Shown here in pieces: positions 15,008 to 29,300 of a DNA stretch of 64,000 bases; positions within the stretch are counted from its first letter, which is position 1; the number at the start of each line of letters is the position of its first letter. This DNA is from Sanderia malayensis (taxonomy: Eukaryota; Cnidaria; Scyphozoa; Semaeostomeae; Pelagiidae): assembly GCA_013076295.1 (NCBI GenBank), contig RQOL01000521.1, positions 351,429 to 415,428 of the forward strand. Reading direction: 5' to 3'. The notes under the pieces were generated by a model that saw only the letters and a program-made list of their open reading frames with translations, was not told the DNA's origin and made no database searches. Both the position numbers and the translations under genes were made by a program.

Positions 15008-17652
15008 GAGTAACAAAGTTTTCTTCACTTCAAATTTTTTCTTTACTTCCCATCTTCTCTTGACTGCCCAGTTTTAATGACTTCCCACTTTTGCTTTATT
15101 TCCCACTTTTTCTTGATTTCCCACTTTTTCTTGACTTCCCACATTTAATGACTTCCCACTTTTCATGACTTCCCACTTTTTCTTGACTTCCCACTTTTTC
15201 TTGACTTCCCACTTTCTGACTGCCAGTTTTATGCCTTCCCACTTTTCTTGACTTCCCACTTTTTCTTGACTTCCCACTTTTTCTTGACGTCTCACATTTA
15301 ATGACTTCCCAGTTTTCATGACTTCCCACTTTTCATGACTTCCCATTTTTTCTTGACTTCCCAGTTTGGATGACTTCCAACTTTTGAAGACTTTCCACTT
15401 TTTTTGATTTCCCACTTTTGGTGACTTCGGCTTTTGATGACTTCCCAGTTATTCTTGGCTACCCATTTTTTTTCGCTGCCATTTTAATGACTTTCAACTT
15501 TGATCACTTCCTTCTTTTCTTGAAATCCCATTTTCTGTGTTTCCCACTTTCATGACTTCCCAGTTTCATGACTTCCCACTTTTCATGACTTCCCACTGTT
15601 GATAATTTTCAACTTTTTATTGTTTCCCACTTGTTCTTGACTTCCCATTTTTTCTTCAATTCCCACATTTAATGACTTCCCACTTTTCATGACTTCCCAC
15701 TTTTTCTTGACTTCCCCACTTTTGGTGACTTCCAATTTTTGATGACTTTCCACTTTTTCTTGATTTCCCACTTTTGGTGACTTCCCACTTTTCATGACCT
15801 CCACTTTTTCTTCACTTCCCACTTTTCTTCACTTCCCACTTTTTCTTGACTTCCCATTTTTTCTTGACTTCCCACATTTAATGACTTCCCAGTTTCATCA
15901 CTTCCACTTTTCATGACTTCCCACTTTTTCTTGACTTCCCATTTTTGATGACTTCCAACTTTTGATGACTTCCAATTTTTGATGACTTTCCACTTTTTCT
16001 TGATTTCCCACTTTTGGTGACTTCTCACTTTTCATGTCTTCCCACTTTTTCTTGACTTCCCACTTTTTCTTGACTTCCCATCTTCTCTTGACTGCCCAGT
16101 TTTAATGCCTTCCCACTTTTTCTTGACTTCCCACTTTTTCCTGACTTCCCACTTTTTCTTGACTTCTCACATTTAATGACTTCCCAGTTTTCATGACTTC
16201 CCACTTTTCATGACTTCCCATTTTTTCTTCACTTCCCAGTTTTGATGACTTCCAACTTTTGATACTTTCCACTTTTTTTTGATTTCCCATTTTTGGTGCC
16301 TTCCGGCTTTTGATGACTTCCCACTTATTCTTGGCTACCCATTTTTTCTTCACTGCCCACTTTAATGACTTTCAACTTTTGATCACTTCCCTCTTTTTCT
16401 TGAAATCCCATTTTCTGTGACTTCACACTTTTCATGACTTCCCACTTTTGCTAAATTTCAACTTTTGATTGTTTCCCATTTTTTCTTGACTTCCCACATT
16501 TGAGGACTTCCCACTTTTCATGACTTCCCACTTTTTCTTGACTTCCCACTTTTAATGACTTCCAATTTTTGATGACTTTCCACTTTTCCTGATTTCCCAC
16601 TTTTGATGACTTCCACTTTTCATTGACATCCCACTTTTTCTTTACTTCCACTTTTGATGACTTCCAAACGTTTGATGACTTTCCACTTTTTTTTTATTTC
16701 CCACCTTTGGTGACTTCCCACTTTTCATGATTTCCCACCTTTCCTTCACTTCCCGCTTTTTCTTGACTTCCCATCTTCTCTTGACGGCCCAGTTTTAATG
16801 CCTTCCCACTTTTTCTTAATCCTCCACTTTTTCTTGATCTCCCACTTTTTCTTGACTTCCCATTTTTTCTTGACTTCCCACACTTAATGGACTTCCCACT
16901 TTTCATGACTTCCCACTTTTTCTTGACTTCCCAGTTTTCATGACTTCCCACTTTTCATGACTTCCCACTTTTGCTAAATTTCAACTTTTGATTGTTTCCC
17001 ATTTTTTCTTGACTTCCCACATTTGAGGACTTCCCACTTTTCATGACTTCCCACTTTTTCTTGACTTCCCACTTTTAATGACTTCCAATTTTTGATGACT
17101 TTCCACTTTTCCTGATTTCCCACTTTTGATGACTTCCCACTTTTCATGACATCCCACTTTTTTCTTGACTTCCACTTTTGATGACTTCCAACGTTTGATG
17201 ACTTTCCACTTTTTTTTATTTCCCACCTTTGGTGACTTCCCACTTTTCATGATTTCCCACCTTTCCTTCACTTCCCGCTTTTTCTTGACTTCCCATCTTC
17301 TCTTGACGGCCCAGTTTTAATGCCTTCCCACTTTTTCTTAATCCTCCACTTTTTCTTGATCTCCCACTTTTTCTTGACTTCCCATTTTTTCTTGACTTCC
17401 CACACTTAATGACTTCCCAGTTTTCATGACTTCCCAATTTTTCTTGACTTCCCAGGTTTGATGACTTCCAACTTTTAATGACTTTCCACTTTTTTTTTAT
17501 TTCCCACTTTTGGTGACTTCCGGCTTTTGTTGACTTCCCCTTTATTCTTGGCTACACATTTTTTCTTCGCTGCCCACTTTAATGACTTCCAACTTTTGAT
17601 AACTTCCCTCTTTTTCTTGAAATCCCACTTTTTGTGATTTCCCACTTTTCAT
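15008..17652. repeat. Higher-order repeat copy 2 (2,645 bp)
   Basis: This copy is phased on GAGTAACAAAG. It has the same module order as copy 1 and two GACGGCCCAG markers (16,783 and 17,305; 522 bp apart). Its first 600 bp contain many one-base losses relative to copy 1, for example GACTTCGGC near 15,425 where the other copies read GACTTCCGGC. Confidence 0.8.
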
Positions 17653-20171
17653 GAGTAACAAAGTTTTCTTCACTTCAAATTTTTTCTTTACTTCCCATCT
17701 TCTCTTGACTGCCCAGTTTTAATGACTTCCCACTTTTGCTTTATTTCCCACTTTTTCTTGATTTCCCACTTTTTCTTGACTTCCCACATTTAATGACTTC
17801 CCACATTTAATGACTTCCCACTTTTCATGACTTCCCACTTTTTCTTGACTTCCCACTTTTGGTGACTTCCAATTTTGATGACTTTCCACTTTTTCTTGAT
17901 TTCCCACTTTTGGTGACTTCCCACTTTTCATGACCTCCCACTTTTTCTTCACTTCCCACTTTTCTTGACTTCCCACTTTTTCTTGACTTCCCATTTTTTC
18001 TTGACTTCCCACATTTAATGACTTCCCAGTTTTCATCACTTCCCACTTTTCATGACTTCCCACTTTTTCTTGACTTCCATTTTTGATGACTTCACTTTTG
18101 ATGACTTCAATTTTTGATGACTTTCCTTTTTCTTGATTTCCCACTTTTGGTGACTTCTCACTTTCATGTCTTCCCACTTTTCTTGACTTTCCACTTTTTC
18201 TTGACTTCCCATCTTCTCTTGACTGCCCAGTTTTAATGCTTCCCACTTTTTCTTGACTTCCACTTTTTCCTGACTTCCCACTTTTTCTTGACTTCTCACA
18301 TTTAATGACTTCCCAGTTTTCATGACTTCCCACTTTTCATGACTTCCCATTTTTTCTTCACTTCCCAGTTTTGGATGACTTCCAACTTTTGATACTTTCC
18401 ACTTTTTTTGATTTCCCATTTTGGTGCCTTCCGGCTTTTGATGACTTCCCACTTATTCTTGGCTACCCATTTTTTCTTCGCCGCCCACTTTAATGACTTT
18501 CAACTTTTGATCACTTCCCTCTTTTTCTTGAAATCCCATTTTCTGTGACTTCCCACTTTTCATGACTTCCCAGTTTTCATGACTTCACACTTTTCATGAC
18601 TTCCCACTTTTGATAATTTTCAACTTTTGATTGTTTCCCATTTTTCTTGACTTCCCATTATTTCTTCACTTTCCACATTTGATGACTTCCCAGTTTTCAT
18701 GACTTCCCACATTTAATGACTTCCCAGTTTTCATGACTTCCCACTTTTCATGACTTCCCACTTTTTCTTGACTTCCCAGTTTTCATGACTTCCCACTTTT
18801 CATGACTTCCCACTTTTGCTAAATTTCAACTTTTGATTGTTTCCCATTTTTTCTTGACTTCCCACATTTGAGGACTTCCCAGTTTTCATGACTTCCCACT
18901 TTTCATGACTTCCCACTTTTTCTTGACTTCCCAGTTTTCATGACTTCCCACTTTTCATGACTTCCTACTTTTGCTAAATTTCAACTTTTGATTGTTTCCC
19001 ATTTTTTCTTGACTTCCCACATTTGAGGACTTCCCACTTTTCATGACTTCCCACTTTTTCTTGACTTCCCACTTTTAATGACTTCCAATTTTTGATGACT
19101 TTCCACTTTTCCTGATTTCCCACTTTTGATGACTTCCCACTTTTCATGACATCCCACTTTTTCTTGACTTCCACTTTTGATGACTTCCAACGTTTGATGA
19201 CTTTCCACTTTTTTTTTATTTCCCACCTTTGGTGACTTCCCACTTTTCATGATTTCCCACCTTTCCTTCACTTCCCGCTTTTTCTTGACTTCCCATCTTC
19301 TCTTGACGGCCCAGTTTTAATGCCTTCCCACTTTTTCTTAATCCTCCACTTTTTCTTGATCTCCCACTTTTTCTTGACTTCCCATTTTTTTTTGACTTCC
19401 CACACTTAATGACTTCCCACTTTTCATGACTTCCCACTTTTTCTTGACTTCCCAGTTTTCATGACTTCCCACTTTTCATGACATCCCACTTTTGCTAAAT
19501 TTCAACTTTTGATTGTTTCCCATTTTTTCTTGACTTCCCACATTTGAGGACTTCCCACTTTTCATGACTTCCCACTTTTTCTTGACTTCCCACTTTTAAT
19601 GACTTCCAATTTTTGATGACTTTCCACTTTTCCTGATTTCCCACTTTTGATGACTTCCCACTTTTCATGACATCCCACTTTTTCTTGACTTCCACTTTTG
19701 ATGACTTCCAACGTTTGATGACTTTCCACTTTTTTTTATTTCCCACCTTTGGTGACTTCCCACTTTTCATGATTTCCCACCTTTCCTTCACTTCCCGCTT
19801 TTTCTTGACTTCCCATCTTCTCTTGACGGCCCAGTTTTAATGCCTTCCCACTTTTTCTTAATCCTCCACTTTTTCTTGATCTCCCACTTTTTCTTGACTT
19901 CCCATTTTTTCTTGACTTCCCACACTTAATGACTTCCCAGTTTTCATGACTTCCCAATTTTTCTTGACTTCCCAGGTTTGATGACTTCCAACTTTTAATG
20001 ACTTTCCACTTTTTTTTATTTCCCACTTTTGGTGACTTCCGGCTTTTGTTGACTTCCCACTTATTCTTGGCTACACATTTTTTCTTCGCTGCCCACTTTA
20101 ATGACTTCCAACTTTTGACAACTTCCCTCTTTTTCTTGAAATCCCACTTTTTGTGATTTCCCACTTTTCAT
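17653..20171. repeat. Higher-order repeat copy 3 (2,519 bp)
   Basis: This copy is phased on GAGTAACAAAG. GACGGCCCAG occurs at 19,305 and 19,825, so the module of about 520 bp is again doubled. The 17.8-18.2 kb part is shortened relative to copies 1 and 4, including loss of several monomers and clustered one-base deletions. Confidence 0.8.
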
Positions 20172-22616
20172 GAGTAACAAAGTTTTCTTCACTTCAAATT
20201 TTTTCTTTACTTCCCATCTCCTCTTGACTGCCCAGTTTTAATGACTTCCCACTTTTGCTTTATTTCCCACTTTTTCTTGATTTCCCACTTTTTCTTGACT
20301 TCCCACATTTAATGACTTCCCAGTTTTCATGAATTCCCACTTTTTCTTCACTTCCCACCTTTGATGATTCCCACTTTTGGTGACTTCCCACTTTTCATGA
20401 CTTCCCACTTTTTCTTGACTTCCCACTTTTTCTTGACTTCCCATCTTCTCTTGACTGCCCAGTTTTAATGCCTTCCCACTTTTTCTTGACTTCCCACTTT
20501 TTCTTGACTTCCCACTTTTTCTTGACGTCTCACATTTAATGACTTCCCAGTTTTCATGACTTCCCACTTTTCATGACTTCCCATTTTTTCTTGACTTCCC
20601 AGTTTGGATGACTTCCAACTTTTGAAGACTTTCCACTTTTTTTGATTTCCCACTTTTGGTGACTTCCGGCTTTTGATGACTTCCCAGTTATTCTTGGCTA
20701 CCCATCTTTTTTTCGCTGCCCATTTTAATGACTTTCAACTTTTGATCACTTCCTTCTTTTTCTTGAAATCCCATTTTCTGTGACTTCCCACTTTTCATGA
20801 CTTCCCAGTTTTCATGACTTCCCACTTTTCATGACTTCCCACTGTTGATAATTTTCAACTTTTTATTGTTTCCCACTTGTTCTTGACTTCCCATTTTTTC
20901 TTCAATTCCCACATTTAATGACTTCCCACTTTTCATGACTTCCTACTTTTTCTTGACTTCCCACTTTTGGTGACTTCCAATTTTTGATGACTTTCCACTT
21001 TTTCTTGATTTCCCACTTTTGGTGACTTCCCACTTTTCATGACCTCCCACTTTTTCTTCACTTCCCACTTTTCTTCACTTCCCACTTTTTCTTGACTTCC
21101 CATTTTTTCTTGACTTCCCACATTTAATGACTTCCCAGTTTTCATCACTTCCCATTTTTCATGACTTCCCACTTTTTCTTGACTTCCCATTTTTGATGAC
21201 TTCCAACTTTTGATGACTTCCAATTTTTGATGACTTTCCACTATTTCTTGATTTACCACTTTTGGTGACTTCTCACTTTTCATGTCTTCCCACTTTTTCT
21301 TGACTTCCCACTTTTTCTTGACTTCCCATCTTCTCTTGACTGCCCAGTTTTAATGCCTTCCCACTTTTTCTTGACTTCCCACTTTTTCCTGACTTCCCAC
21401 TTTTTCTTGACTTCTCACATTTAATGACTTCCCAGTTTTCATGACTTCCCACTTTTCATGACTTCCCATTTTTTCTTCACTTCCCGGTTTTGATGACTTC
21501 CAACTTTTGATACTTTCCACTTTTTTTGATTTCCCATTTTTGGTGCCTTCCGGCTTTTGATGACTTCCCACTTATTCTTGGCTACCCATTTTTTCTTCGC
21601 TGCCCACTTTAATGACTTTCAACTTTTGATCACTTCCCTCTTTTTCTTGAAGTCCCATTTTCTGTGACTTCCCACTTTTCATGACTTCCCAGTTTTCATG
21701 ACTTCACACTTTTCATGACTTCCCACTTTTGATAATTTTCAACTTTTGATTGTTTCCCATTTTTCTTGACTTCCCATTATTTCTTCACTTCCCACATTTG
21801 ATGACTTCCCAGTTTTCATGACTTCCCACTTTTAATGACTTCCCAGTTTTCATGACTTCCCACTTTTCATGACTTCCCACTTTTTCTTGACTTCCCAGTT
21901 TTCATGACTTCCCACTTTTCATGACTTCCCACTTTTGCTAAATTTCAACTTTTGATTAGTTCCCATTTTTTCTTGACTTCCCACATTTGAGGACTTCCCA
22001 CTTTTCATGACTTCCCACTTTTTCTTGACTTCCCACTTTTAATGACTTCCAATTTTTGATGACTTTCCACTTTTCCTGATTTCCCACTTTTGATGACTTC
22101 CCACTTTTCATGACATCCCACTTTTTCTTGACTTCCACTTTTGATGACTTCCAACGTTTGATGACTTTCCACTTTTTTTTTATTTCCCACCTTTGGTGAC
22201 TTCCCACTTTTCATGATTTCCCACCTTTCCTTCACTTCCCGCTTTTTCTTGACTTCCCATCTTCTCTTGACGGCCCAGTTTTAATGCCTTCCCACTTTTT
22301 CTTAATCCTCCACTTTTTCTTGATCTCCCACTTTTTCTTGACTTCCCATTTTTTCTTGACTTCCCACACTTAATGACTTCCCAGTTTTCATGACTTCCCA
22401 ATTTTTCTTGACTTCCCAGGTTTGATGACTTCCAACTTTTAATGACTTTCCACTTTTTTTTTATTTCCCACTTTTGGTGACTTCCGGCTTTTGTTGACTT
22501 CCCACTTATTCTTGGCTACACATTTTTTCTTCGCTGCCCACTTTAATGAATTCCAACTTTTGATGACTTCCTTCTTTTTCTTGAAATCCCATTTTCTGTG
22601 ATTTCCCACTTTTCAT
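20172..22616. repeat. Higher-order repeat copy 4 (about 2,445 bp)
   Basis: The first 1.3 kb (20,238-21,571) matches 12,323-13,655 of copy 1 almost base for base at an offset of about 7,915 bp. Only one GACGGCCCAG marker is present (22,269), so this copy carries a single version of the module of about 520 bp. The end is set at the homologous GAG of the next GAGTTCCCACG monomer (22,617), where the private GAGTAACAAAG variant is no longer found. Confidence 0.75.
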
Positions 22617-22841
22617 GAGTTCCCACGTTTTCTTCACTTCAAAATTTTTCTTTACTTCCCATTTTCTCTTGACTGCCCAGTTTTAATGACTTCCCACTTT
22701 TGCTTCATTTCCCACTTTTCATGACTTCCCACCTTTTCTTTACTTCCCACTTTGCTTGAGTTCCCACTTTTAATGACTTCCCACTTTTTCTTTACTTCCC
22801 ACTTTTGATGATTCCCACATTTAAAGACTTCCCAGTTTTCA

Positions 22842-25800
22842 TGACTTCCCACTTTTCATGACTTCCCACTTTTTCTTGACTTCCCACTTTTCATGACTTC
22901 CCACTTTTTCTTGACCTCCCACTTTTCATGACTTCCAATTTTTGATGACTTTCCACTTTTTCTTGATTTCCCACTTTTGGTGACTTCCCACTTTTTATGA
23001 CTTCCCACTTTTTCTTGACTTCCCAGGTTTGATGACATCCAACTTTTGATGACTTTCTACTTTTTTTTTATTTCCCACTTTTGGGGACTTCCGGCTTTTG
23101 TTGACTTCCCACTTATTCTTGGCTACCCATTTTTTATCGCTGCCCACTTTAATGACTTCCAACTTTTGATGACTTCCCTCTTTTTCTTGAAATCCCATTT
23201 TTTGTGATTTCCCACTTTTTATGAGTTCCCACGTTTTCTTCGCTTCAAATTTTTTCTTTACTTCCCATTTTCTCTTGACTGCCCAGTTTTAATGACTTCC
23301 CACTTTTGCTTGATTTTTCACTTTTCATGACCTCCCACTTTTTCTTTACTTCCCACTTTTGATGATTCCCATTTTTCGTGACTTCCCACTTTTTCTTGAC
23401 TTCCCACTTTTGATGACTTCCACGTTAGGTGACTTCAAAATTTGGTAACTTCCAGAATTTTCTTCACTTCCCACTTTTCATGACTTCCCACTTTTGCTGA
23501 TTTTCAACTTTTGATGGTTTCCCACGTTTGATGACTTCCAACTATTCATGACTTCCCACCTTTTCCTGACTTCCCACGTTTGATCACTTCCAACTTTTGA
23601 TAACATCCCACTTATTCTTGGCTTTCCATTTTTACTTCACTGCCCACTTTAATGACTTCCAACTTTTGATAACTTCCCTCTTTTTCTTGAAATCCCACTT
23701 TTTGTGATTTCCCACTTTTCATGAGTTCCAAAGTTTTCTTCACTTCAAATTTTTTCTTTACTTCCCATCTTCTCTTGACTGCCCAGTTTTAATGACTTCC
23801 CACTCTTGCTTTATTTCCCACTTTTTCTTGATTTCCCACTTTTTCTTGACTTCCCACATTTAATGACTTCCCAGTTTTCATGAATTCCCACTTTTTCTTC
23901 ACTTCCCACCTTTGATGATTCCCACTTTTGGTGACTTCCCACTTTTCATGACTTCCCACTTTTTCTTGACTTCCCACTTTTTCTTGACTTCCCATCTTCT
24001 CTTGACTGCCCAGTTTTAATGCCTTCCCACTTTTTCTTGACTTCCCACTTTTTCTTGACGTCTCACATTTAATGACTTCCCAGTTTTCATGACTTCCCAC
24101 TTTTCATGACTTCCCATTTTTTCTTGACTTCCCAGTTTGGATGACTTCCAACTTTTGAAGACTTTCCACTTTTTTTGATTTCCCACTTTTGGTGATTTCC
24201 GGCTTTTGATGACTTCCCACTTATTCTTGGCTACCCATTTTTTTTCGCTGCCCATTTTAATGAATTTCAACTTTTGATCACTTCTTCTTTTTCTTGAAAT
24301 CCCATTTTCTGTGACTTCCCACTTTTCATGACTTCCCAGTTTTCATGACTTCACACTTTTCATGACTTCCCACTTTTGATAATTTTCAACTTTTTATTGT
24401 TTCCCACTTTTTCTTGACTTCCCATTTTTTCTTCAATTCCCACATTTAATGACTTCCCACTTTTCATGACTTCCCACTTTTTCTTGACTTCCCACTTTTG
24501 GTGACTTCCAATTTTTGATGACTTTCCTTTCTTTCTTGATTTCCCACTTTTGGTGACTTCCCACTTTTCATGACCTCCCACTTTTTCTTCACTTCCCACT
24601 TTTCTTCACTTCCCACTTTTTCTTGACTTCCCATTTTTTCTTGACTTCCCACATTTAATGACTTCCCAGTTTTCATCACTTCCCACTTTTCATGACTTCC
24701 CACTTTTTCTTGACTTCCCATTTTTGATGACTTCCAACTTTTGATGACTTCAAATTTTTGATGACTTTCCACTTTTTCTTGATTTCCCACTTTTGGTGAC
24801 TTCCCACTTTTCATGTCTTCCCAGTTTTCATGACTTCCCACATTTAATGACTTCCCAGTTTTCATGACTTCCCACATTTAATGACTTCCCAGTTTTCATG
24901 ACTTCCCACTTTTCATGACTTCCCACTTTTTCTTGACTTCCCACTTTTCATGACTTCCCACTTTTTCTTGACTTTCCACTTTTAATGACTTCCAATTTTT
25001 GATGACTTTCCATCTTTTCTTGATTTCCCACTTTTGGTGACTTCCCACTTTTCATGACTTCCCACTTTTTCTTGACTTCCCACTTTTGATGACTTCCACG
25101 TTAGGTGACTTCATACTTTGGTAACTTCCAGAGTTTTCTTCACTTCCCACCTTTTCTTGACTTTCCTCTTCTTCTTTACTTCCCTTCTTCTCTTGACAGC
25201 CCACTTTTAATGACTTCCCACTTTTTTATGTTTTCCCACTTTTGATGACTTCCCACTTTTCATGACGTCCCACTTTTTATGTTTTCCCACTTTTGAAGAC
25301 TTCCCACTTTTCATGACTTCCCACTTTTGATGATTTTCAACTTTTGATAGTTTCCTATTTTTTCTTGACTTCCCATTTTTTCTCCACTTCCCACATTTGA
25401 TGACTTCCCACTTTTGATGACTTTCCACCTTTTCTTGATTTTCCACTTTTGGTGACTTCCCGCCTTTCATGACTTCCCACTTTTTCTTCATTTCCCACTT
25501 TTTCTTGACTTCCCATCTTCTCTTGACTGCCCAGTTTTAATGACTTCCCAGTTTTTTCTGACCTCCCACCTTTGATGACTTCCAACTTTTGATGACTTTC
25601 CACTTTTCCTTGATTTCTCACCTTGGTGACTTCCCACTTTTCATGTCTTCCCACTTTTTTTTTCACTTCCCACTTTTTCTTCACTTCCCATCTTTTCTTG
25701 ACTGCCCAGTTTTAATTCCTGCCCACTTTTTCTTAATCTCCCACTTTTTCCTGACTTCCCACTTTTTCTTGACTTCCCACTTTTGATAATTTTCAACTTT

Positions 25801-26375
25801 TGATTGTTTCCCATTTTTTCTTGACTTCCCACATTTGACCACTTCCCACTTTTCATGACTTCCCACTTTTTCTTAAGTTTCCACTTTTAATGACTTCCAA
25901 TTTTGGATGACTTTCCACGTTTTCTTCATTTCCCACTTTTGGTGACTTCCCACTTTTCATGACTTCCCACTTTTTCTTGACTTCCCACTTTTGATGACTT
26001 CCCAGTTTTCATGACTTCGCACTTTTCATGACTTCCCATTTATTCTTGACTTCCCAGTTTTGATGACTTCCAACTTTTGAAGACTTTCCATTTTTTTTTA
26101 TTTCCCATTTTTGGTGACTTCCGGCTTTTGATGATCTTCCACTTATTCTTGGCTACCCATTTTTTCTTCGCTGCCTATTTTAATGACTTTCAACTTTTTA
26201 TCACTTCCTTCTTTTTCTTGAAATCCCATTTTCTGTGACTTCCCACTTTTCATGACTTCCCAGTTTTCATGACTTCCCACTTTTCATGACTTCCCACTTT
26301 TCCTTCACTTCCCGCTTTTTCTTGACTTCCCATCTTCTCTTGACTACCCAGTTTTAATGCCTTCCCACTTTTTCT
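22842..26375. repeat. 3,534-bp tandem duplication, copy 1
   Basis: Sequence from about 22,842 is repeated at a constant offset of 3,534 bp. Many diverged landmark monomers and every long open frame in the block recur at exactly this spacing. I saw three mismatches: 24,941-24,942 CC against TT at 28,475-28,476, and 26,261 C against T at 29,795. The left boundary is placed where 22,841 (A) and 26,375 (T) first disagree; because adjacent monomers share a head, it is uncertain by about 15 bp. Confidence 0.92.
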
Positions 26376-29300
26376 TGACTTCCCACTTTTCATGACTTCC
26401 CACTTTTTCTTGACTTCCCACTTTTCATGACTTCCCACTTTTTCTTGACCTCCCACTTTTCATGACTTCCAATTTTTGATGACTTTCCACTTTTTCTTGA
26501 TTTCCCACTTTTGGTGACTTCCCACTTTTTATGACTTCCCACTTTTTCTTGACTTCCCAGGTTTGATGACATCCAACTTTTGATGACTTTCTACTTTTTT
26601 TTTATTTCCCACTTTTGGGGACTTCCGGCTTTTGTTGACTTCCCACTTATTCTTGGCTACCCATTTTTTATCGCTGCCCACTTTAATGACTTCCAACTTT
26701 TGATGACTTCCCTCTTTTTCTTGAAATCCCATTTTTTGTGATTTCCCACTTTTTATGAGTTCCCACGTTTTCTTCGCTTCAAATTTTTTCTTTACTTCCC
26801 ATTTTCTCTTGACTGCCCAGTTTTAATGACTTCCCACTTTTGCTTGATTTTTCACTTTTCATGACCTCCCACTTTTTCTTTACTTCCCACTTTTGATGAT
26901 TCCCATTTTTCGTGACTTCCCACTTTTTCTTGACTTCCCACTTTTGATGACTTCCACGTTAGGTGACTTCAAAATTTGGTAACTTCCAGAATTTTCTTCA
27001 CTTCCCACTTTTCATGACTTCCCACTTTTGCTGATTTTCAACTTTTGATGGTTTCCCACGTTTGATGACTTCCAACTATTCATGACTTCCCACCTTTTCC
27101 TGACTTCCCACGTTTGATCACTTCCAACTTTTGATAACATCCCACTTATTCTTGGCTTTCCATTTTTACTTCACTGCCCACTTTAATGACTTCCAACTTT
27201 TGATAACTTCCCTCTTTTTCTTGAAATCCCACTTTTTGTGATTTCCCACTTTTCATGAGTTCCAAAGTTTTCTTCACTTCAAATTTTTTCTTTACTTCCC
27301 ATCTTCTCTTGACTGCCCAGTTTTAATGACTTCCCACTCTTGCTTTATTTCCCACTTTTTCTTGATTTCCCACTTTTTCTTGACTTCCCACATTTAATGA
27401 CTTCCCAGTTTTCATGAATTCCCACTTTTTCTTCACTTCCCACCTTTGATGATTCCCACTTTTGGTGACTTCCCACTTTTCATGACTTCCCACTTTTTCT
27501 TGACTTCCCACTTTTTCTTGACTTCCCATCTTCTCTTGACTGCCCAGTTTTAATGCCTTCCCACTTTTTCTTGACTTCCCACTTTTTCTTGACGTCTCAC
27601 ATTTAATGACTTCCCAGTTTTCATGACTTCCCACTTTTCATGACTTCCCATTTTTTCTTGACTTCCCAGTTTGGATGACTTCCAACTTTTGAAGACTTTC
27701 CACTTTTTTTGATTTCCCACTTTTGGTGATTTCCGGCTTTTGATGACTTCCCACTTATTCTTGGCTACCCATTTTTTTTCGCTGCCCATTTTAATGAATT
27801 TCAACTTTTGATCACTTCTTCTTTTTCTTGAAATCCCATTTTCTGTGACTTCCCACTTTTCATGACTTCCCAGTTTTCATGACTTCACACTTTTCATGAC
27901 TTCCCACTTTTGATAATTTTCAACTTTTTATTGTTTCCCACTTTTTCTTGACTTCCCATTTTTTCTTCAATTCCCACATTTAATGACTTCCCACTTTTCA
28001 TGACTTCCCACTTTTTCTTGACTTCCCACTTTTGGTGACTTCCAATTTTTGATGACTTTCCTTTCTTTCTTGATTTCCCACTTTTGGTGACTTCCCACTT
28101 TTCATGACCTCCCACTTTTTCTTCACTTCCCACTTTTCTTCACTTCCCACTTTTTCTTGACTTCCCATTTTTTCTTGACTTCCCACATTTAATGACTTCC
28201 CAGTTTTCATCACTTCCCACTTTTCATGACTTCCCACTTTTTCTTGACTTCCCATTTTTGATGACTTCCAACTTTTGATGACTTCAAATTTTTGATGACT
28301 TTCCACTTTTTCTTGATTTCCCACTTTTGGTGACTTCCCACTTTTCATGTCTTCCCAGTTTTCATGACTTCCCACATTTAATGACTTCCCAGTTTTCATG
28401 ACTTCCCACATTTAATGACTTCCCAGTTTTCATGACTTCCCACTTTTCATGACTTCCCACTTTTTCTTGACTTCTTACTTTTCATGACTTCCCACTTTTT
28501 CTTGACTTTCCACTTTTAATGACTTCCAATTTTTGATGACTTTCCATCTTTTCTTGATTTCCCACTTTTGGTGACTTCCCACTTTTCATGACTTCCCACT
28601 TTTTCTTGACTTCCCACTTTTGATGACTTCCACGTTAGGTGACTTCATACTTTGGTAACTTCCAGAGTTTTCTTCACTTCCCACCTTTTCTTGACTTTCC
28701 TCTTCTTCTTTACTTCCCTTCTTCTCTTGACAGCCCACTTTTAATGACTTCCCACTTTTTTATGTTTTCCCACTTTTGATGACTTCCCACTTTTCATGAC
28801 GTCCCACTTTTTATGTTTTCCCACTTTTGAAGACTTCCCACTTTTCATGACTTCCCACTTTTGATGATTTTCAACTTTTGATAGTTTCCTATTTTTTCTT
28901 GACTTCCCATTTTTTCTCCACTTCCCACATTTGATGACTTCCCACTTTTGATGACTTTCCACCTTTTCTTGATTTTCCACTTTTGGTGACTTCCCGCCTT
29001 TCATGACTTCCCACTTTTTCTTCATTTCCCACTTTTTCTTGACTTCCCATCTTCTCTTGACTGCCCAGTTTTAATGACTTCCCAGTTTTTTCTGACCTCC
29101 CACCTTTGATGACTTCCAACTTTTGATGACTTTCCACTTTTCCTTGATTTCTCACCTTGGTGACTTCCCACTTTTCATGTCTTCCCACTTTTTTTTTCAC
29201 TTCCCACTTTTTCTTCACTTCCCATCTTTTCTTGACTGCCCAGTTTTAATTCCTGCCCACTTTTTCTTAATCTCCCACTTTTTCCTGACTTCCCACTTTT

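Noticed and set aside
17719..18333. 204-codon open frame on the - strand, and some 150 similar frames across the window
   Set aside because: The peptide is only the 17/18-bp unit read in its three phases (KSGKS, KWEV, EKVGS). Similar frames occur in every block, overlap each other, begin and end at arbitrary monomers and have no domain.
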